Below, one piece after another: positions 40,655-44,297 of a stretch of 44,297 bases of DNA. The stretch is from Deltaproteobacteria bacterium (GTDB taxonomy: Bacteria; UBA10199; SPLOWO2-01-44-7): positions 1-44,297 of the forward strand of contig JAUSII010000098.1 of assembly GCA_030648035.1 (NCBI GenBank). Reading direction: 5' to 3'. Position 1 is the stretch's first letter. Every line of letters starts with the position of its first letter. A program made the position numbers and the translations under genes. The notes beneath the pieces are model-generated. The model did no database searches, was not told the DNA's origin, and saw only the letters and a program-made list of their open reading frames with translations.

Positions 40655-40682
40655 ACTATACCCAACAAAAGAAAGTTAGCAA
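40655..40682 (-). promoter_or_regulatory. Sigma70-type promoter candidate for glmU
   Basis: On the minus strand TTGCTA (40682-40677) and TATAGT (40660-40655) are 16 nt apart, about 48 nt upstream of the TTG start. A weaker plus-strand candidate (TTGCCA at 40633, 18 nt, TATACC at 40657) overlaps it and could serve the divergent gene. Confidence 0.4.
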
Positions 40683-40722
40683 CCTTTTTTGAGCTCGGCC
40701 GATAAGTATGCAGGAGGAATTT

Positions 40723-41307
40723 ATGTCACAAGAGACACACCCACAAGAACCAACGCATCAGATCACCATTATCAATCCCAAACCGGTGAAAGCTCCATCC
40801 CTATGGATCAATCTTCTGGTTCTCGTTCTGCTCTTCGGTATGATATTGGGAGCGCAAAAATTATCCCAAACATGGTTGAGCAAATCGCCTCCGCCTGAAG
40901 ACATGGAAAAACAGATTGTGATGGAAGATCTGGAAAATGAACAACCGATTGCCGAGGCGGAAAAAGTGGAGATGCTTCCCCCGGCCGAGGCCATAGCGGA
41001 GATTCCTCCTTCAGAAGAAATAGCCCCCGAGTTGGCGAAGACGGCCGTGACAGAAGTCGCCATCCAACAACCGGAGATAAAAGTTAAAAAACAGGCAAGA
41101 GCCAAAACAAAAAACCGCACACCGAACATCGAATATCGCGCATCGAATAATAGACCCGATATTTATACCAATAGCGGGCCGCATGATCTGGACCGGCGGG
41201 AGAATCAAAAGCGGGGTGTCACCCGTGCCGTCACACCGACGGCGTCCCCCCAGGCCACGGCCACGGCACCATTGAATGAGAGGGACCAGTTTATACCATT
41301 TGAATAG
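40723..41307 (+). CDS. Bitopic membrane protein with Pro/Glu-rich periplasmic part
   Basis: 194 aa from ATG 40723; AGGAGG lies 5 nt upstream and decides the start. The cytosolic N-terminus is short, then one helix (SLWINLLVLVLLFGMILGAQ, about 27-46), then an acidic Pro/Glu/Ala/Lys-rich region (ENEQPIAEAEKVEMLPPAEA) as seen in TonB/TolA-like spacers, but no TonB C-domain follows. A stretch NRTPNIEYRASNNRPD resembles translated short-repeat DNA. The C-terminus is basic then Thr/Pro-rich. No family recognised. It is 5 nt upstream of the 681-aa gene, so the two probably act together. Confidence 0.65.
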   Translation: MSQETHPQEPTHQITIINPKPVKAPSLWINLLVLVLLFGMILGAQKLSQTWLSKSPPPEDMEKQIVMEDLENEQPIAEAEKVEMLPPAEAIAEIPPSEEIAPELAKTAVTEVAIQQPEIKVKKQARAKTKNRTPNIEYRASNNRPDIYTNSGPHDLDRRENQKRGVTRAVTPTASPQATATAPLNERDQFIPFE

Positions 41308-41312
41308 AACTG

Positions 41313-43358
41313 ATGGGCATCGATCTTCTCGCACCGCTTTCGGGGAGTCTCCTTCTGGCCAACACCACCCTGCCACAGGTCACTTCTATTGCTTTGCAAA
41401 ACGCCGTTGCCGAAACAGCAGGAGAAAATTCATTTCTAAAAACAGTTCCCACCGGTTTTCTGATTGGACAGAGACGTTTTGAACCTCCCTCCATCGTCAT
41501 GGCGCATGTCTTGAGCAATCTCGTCATCCAACGGGATTTCCTCGTCGCCAGCGCTCCTCCCGCCACACCACCGGCGGGCAGGCGCAATGAGACTTCCACA
41601 GATGCGAGTACCGGAATTTACGTCAATTATGAGGCTTTTTTTGAGGAGACATTGGACCTCGCTTCCAAAATAACGACCGAACTATTATTGAAAGTTCGTC
41701 TTGCCCATCTTAAAGAGATCGGCCGAAGAATCCGAAAACTCAAACCTGAAAATCGTCTGGTGATTGTTGAAGCTGTTGAACATGTGCTTCGTTACGGAAG
41801 TGTCAGCATGCGAAAACATGCCTTGGGTGTTTTAAGACAAAGCCTCCCCTTCATCGAAGAAAAAGAACGCCTCGCAAAAGTGGAGTCCATCAGTCTGTCA
41901 CTCTCCGACGAAGATGGAAGGAAAACGGCTTTTCAATGTCTTCAGAAGATGGATAAGCTTCTTCCAAAGAATGCCCTGACCCAATGGATTATTTTTATAT
42001 ATCGGCTGTATAACGGCGACTATTATGCTTTAAAACTATTCAAAGCTTATGAACCCCTGCTGGAACCCGACCCCGCCAGACAGGCGGAACTGCTTCTTTT
42101 TTTGAGTCAGAAAAATTTGAGTGAGGCACAAATAGAAGAAGGGATAGTGAATTTGACCTATGCGTATGGCCGCGATCTCACATTGGGTGCCAAACGACTC
42201 TTTATCATGCAGGGAAACCGGGTGATGCAGGGACAAGAATCGAGACTGATTCGATTGGCCGAGGATAATGGAGAGATTGGCTATCAAACACGGGGAGAGA
42301 GACTGCAAAGCCTTGCAGAAGAATTGATCGCGTTGGAACGGGAAGGGAATTTTGACATGACCGCTTGTCTCTATGATACCGAAAAAGTGGATGGGAAAGC
42401 GCACGGTTTTGCCACCGGTTATTCTTCAGGCGTCGATTTTAACAATCCTGTCTCTCTCTGGCCCATGTCCAGCCCCAGACATCTGGCCGAAATGGCGGCT
42501 GAACTGCTTCAGACTTCGACCTCCATCAAACCGCAATATGTTCGCTTGAGTCTCATCGTTCAAGGCGAAGCGGACGAAGCATTGAAACCGATTGCCCTGG
42601 CGGTCCATTCTCTCCTGCAACTCCCTTATCCTTTTCCAGCACAGGTCACCTTTTCCAAAGCACTGAACTGGTGTGCACTGGTTGTTCCCAATCTCATTGG
42701 TGGACAGCAAAAATATGAATACCGATTTTTAAAGTTTCACTCCCCTCCCCGCCCGGAATATTTTGAGCTACCCGAGGGGAAACTGGGGGAATGGGACACA
42801 AAGCGGAGAAAATTCCTGAAGGAACAACGGCCGGAATTTCTGGGGGCCGATCCCCGGGACCATTCCATCAATGTCCGACTCCAACTGGGAGACAGGCGCG
42901 ATATTTTTATATGGTATCCCTCCCAATCCGATTGGTTGGCTATCACGGAGCCCCCAAAACGCGGCAACATAAGTATTGTCGGTGCAAAACATTCCCAAAG
43001 AGAATTTGAAACCCGCCTCTTTCTGGAATTTGAACGGACCTATTTTCTTGAAAAAGTGGAATCGCTGGCAGAGACGGTCTGGGCTCTGGGAATGTTAAAA
43101 TCGTATGCCAAGGAACATAAAGAGATGGCCCGACTGTTGCGGGAATTCAGCGGACGTTTTGAATGGCTGTTGCGAAAAAAAAGACTGGCATCGATTCTGC
43201 AAACAAAATGGGTCGGCAACCCGAACTGGAAAGCCATTTTATCCGATCTCCACCGTTATCAATATACTCTTCTGGCCAATCCCCAATGGAGAGACGAAAT
43301 AGGAAACCTCATTCGCACCACCCTTCGCAAAATGGACGAGATTTTGGCTACTGTGTAA
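41313..43358 (+). CDS. Large protein of unknown function, 681 aa
   Basis: No family recognised. The N-terminus (MGIDLLAPLSGSLLLANTTL, about 1-60) is Ala/Thr/Leu-rich and resembles, weakly, that of the 774-aa protein at 13621 (both MGIxL, then G.L..AN). After a low-complexity linker (about 85-105) comes a helical region (LRLAHLKEIGRRIRKLKPEN) that looks HEAT/TPR-like. A middle part has ACLYDTEKVDGKAHGFATGY. The C-terminal half contains aromatic beta-like segments (RRDIFIWYPSQSDWLAITEP) and a helical end. No signal peptide. It shares an operon with the bitopic protein and converges with lysA (11-nt overlap). Confidence 0.65.
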   Translation: MGIDLLAPLSGSLLLANTTLPQVTSIALQNAVAETAGENSFLKTVPTGFLIGQRRFEPPSIVMAHVLSNLVIQRDFLVASAPPATPPAGRRNETSTDASTGIYVNYEAFFEETLDLASKITTELLLKVRLAHLKEIGRRIRKLKPENRLVIVEAVEHVLRYGSVSMRKHALGVLRQSLPFIEEKERLAKVESISLSLSDEDGRKTAFQCLQKMDKLLPKNALTQWIIFIYRLYNGDYYALKLFKAYEPLLEPDPARQAELLLFLSQKNLSEAQIEEGIVNLTYAYGRDLTLGAKRLFIMQGNRVMQGQESRLIRLAEDNGEIGYQTRGERLQSLAEELIALEREGNFDMTACLYDTEKVDGKAHGFATGYSSGVDFNNPVSLWPMSSPRHLAEMAAELLQTSTSIKPQYVRLSLIVQGEADEALKPIALAVHSLLQLPYPFPAQVTFSKALNWCALVVPNLIGGQQKYEYRFLKFHSPPRPEYFELPEGKLGEWDTKRRKFLKEQRPEFLGADPRDHSINVRLQLGDRRDIFIWYPSQSDWLAITEPPKRGNISIVGAKHSQREFETRLFLEFERTYFLEKVESLAETVWALGMLKSYAKEHKEMARLLREFSGRFEWLLRKKRLASILQTKWVGNPNWKAILSDLHRYQYTLLANPQWRDEIGNLIRTTLRKMDEILATV

Positions 43359-44297
43359 GTGAGAGCCAATCTTCCAGCGTTTCGCGCCTGCGGATGAGGC
43401 GGGCTTTGCCATTTTCTATAAGCACTTCGGCGGGGCGCAAGCGACCGTTGTAGGGAAAGCTCATCACATAACCATAAGCCCCGGCATTTTCGACGACGAT
43501 CAGATCGCCCACTTCGAGTTGCGGTAGCTCGCGATCCTTCGCCCACGCATCGGCATTTTCACAGGCTTGTCCGGTGATTGTAACTGCTTCGTTCAGCGAA
43601 CTTCGGACATCGGACATCGATGTTCGACGTTCGATGTCCGATGAACGATCAACATGGATTCCGTGATACGCCCCATACAAAACCGGCCTTGCCAGCACGC
43701 TCATTCCCACATCGGTGCCGACAAATTTTTTGTAGCTCTCTTTGATCGCATGCACGCGGCCCAGAATAAAACCGGCATCCCCCACCAGATAGCGGCCCGG
43801 CTCCACAACGAGTTTCGGTTCACCAAGCCCATATTCTTTTGTTTTGCTTTTGAAAACATCGGTCACCAACTGGGCTGTCTTTTCGATGTCGAGCGGTTTT
43901 TCATCCGGCAGATAGGGGATGCCGAAACCGCCGCCGATATCGATGAATTCAAATTCAATTTTTAATTTTTTGGCGATGGGTCCCACGCAGTCGAGCAATT
44001 TTTTGGTGATCGCCTCAAAATATTCGGGGTCGGTCACGCAGGACCCGGTCATCATGTGGACGCCAAATTTTTTAATGCCGCTCTCTTTGGCTTTTGCATA
44101 GGCCTCTTCGGCTCTCTCCCACGGTATGCCGAACTTGGCCTCCACACCGGCCATCACATCGCTCTCGTGCACATTGCTTTTGCCGATGGCCGGATTGATG
44201 CGAAAACTGACCACCTCCGGGTGACCCTGTTTCATGAGGCGCGGGAGAAGTGTAACATCGTCCAGATTGATGAGGGCGCCCGATGCGAGACCGCTTT
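43348..44297 (-). CDS. lysA: Diaminopimelate decarboxylase (N-terminus cut by window edge), with inserted element
   Basis: PLP enzyme making lysine from meso-diaminopimelate. About 315 C-terminal residues are present and the reading frame stays open to the right edge. Features: INPAIGKSNVH, KKFGVHMMTGSCV, FIDIGGGFGIPYLPDEKPLD, VVEPGRYLVGDAGF, ARPVLYGAYHGI, the CEN motif TGQACENADAWAKDRELP, and GAYGYVMSFPYNGRLRPAEV. Between GIHVDR and VTITGQ is an added stretch SSDIERRTSMSDVRSSLNEA encoded by a family-B palindromic element, placed where homologues have a short loop. It converges with the 681-aa gene. Confidence 0.93.
   Translation of the reverse strand, partial: SGLASGALINLDDVTLLPRLMKQGHPEVVSFRINPAIGKSNVHESDVMAGVEAKFGIPWERAEEAYAKAKESGIKKFGVHMMTGSCVTDPEYFEAITKKLLDCVGPIAKKLKIEFEFIDIGGGFGIPYLPDEKPLDIEKTAQLVTDVFKSKTKEYGLGEPKLVVEPGRYLVGDAGFILGRVHAIKESYKKFVGTDVGMSVLARPVLYGAYHGIHVDRSSDIERRTSMSDVRSSLNEAVTITGQACENADAWAKDRELPQLEVGDLIVVENAGAYGYVMSFPYNGRLRPAEVLIENGKARLIRRRETLEDWLSLTQ
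43591..43646. repeat. Palindromic element, family B (in lysA)
   Basis: 56 nt starting GTTCAGCGAACTTCGGAC and ending CGATGAAC. The inner arms CGGACATCGA (43611-43620) and TCGATGTCCG (43631-43640) are perfect inverse copies, and the outer GTTCA/TGAAC also pair. It shares its start with the ribF copy at 33055. Confidence 0.85.

Overview
The window looks like a chromosomal segment of an uncultivated Gram-negative bacterium, most likely from the broad deltaproteobacterial / UBA10199-type radiation. The Gram-negative call rests on Lnt, DsbD, a LysM lytic transglycosylase, PBP4-type DacB and lipoprotein signals; the taxonomic guess is inference. Genes are packed very tightly on both strands. Stop/start overlaps of 1-4 nt are common, several overlaps are longer (26 to about 116 nt), and no gene-free stretch exceeds 300 nt. 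No tRNA, rRNA, CRISPR array or classical transposase is visible.

Layout. 1-2245 (minus): dipeptide/oligopeptide ABC importer (permease fragment, lipoprotein binding protein). 2244-5647 (plus): envelope block with D-Ala-D-Ala carboxypeptidase, MltD-like transglycosylase and a small lipoprotein. 5649-8877 (minus): ComEC and two unknown small proteins. 9034-9781: Ogt alkyltransferase and a small secreted Asp-rich protein. 9827-13601 (plus): YjbQ-like protein, phoH, a PgpH-type 7TM-HD phosphodiesterase and ybeY, a conserved RNA/c-di-AMP cluster. 13621-15945 (minus): a 774-aa protein of unknown family made of about six repeats of 80-100 residues plus a C-terminal helix-turn-helix-like segment. 16084-18741 (plus): lnt and prfB, the latter with an apparent frame break at an A10 run. 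18738-23110: XerC/D recombinase, an EI24 membrane protein, DsbD and a possible JAMM-fold protein. 23181-23829 (minus): a nucleotidyltransferase and a broken HEPN partner. 23905-29498 (minus): a four-gene secretion operon with a metzincin protease and two large cysteine-rich proteins. 29640-34149 (plus): C-terminal processing protease, ribF, aroE. 34289-34729: an orphan response regulator behind a sigma54-like promoter. 34734-40607 (minus): PcrA/UvrD helicase, a small protein, glmS and glmU. 40723-43358 (plus): two unknown proteins. 43348-end (minus): lysA fragment.

The most striking genome-scale feature is two families of short palindromic elements placed in or beside genes. Family A (67-79 nt, ends TGTCATTGCGAG/CTCGCAATGACA) occurs inside pcrA, in the signal-peptide regions of a cysteine-rich protein and of the processing protease, and as a perfect 27-bp stem-loop between glmU and glmS. 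Family B occurs in frame inside ribF and lysA. They are translated as extra peptides in otherwise conserved enzymes, similar in principle to Rickettsia palindromic elements. Other points worth checking are the 774-aa repeat protein, the A10 frame breaks in prfB and the HEPN gene, a His-to-Asp change in the YbeY metal motif, and the cysteine-rich secretion operon.
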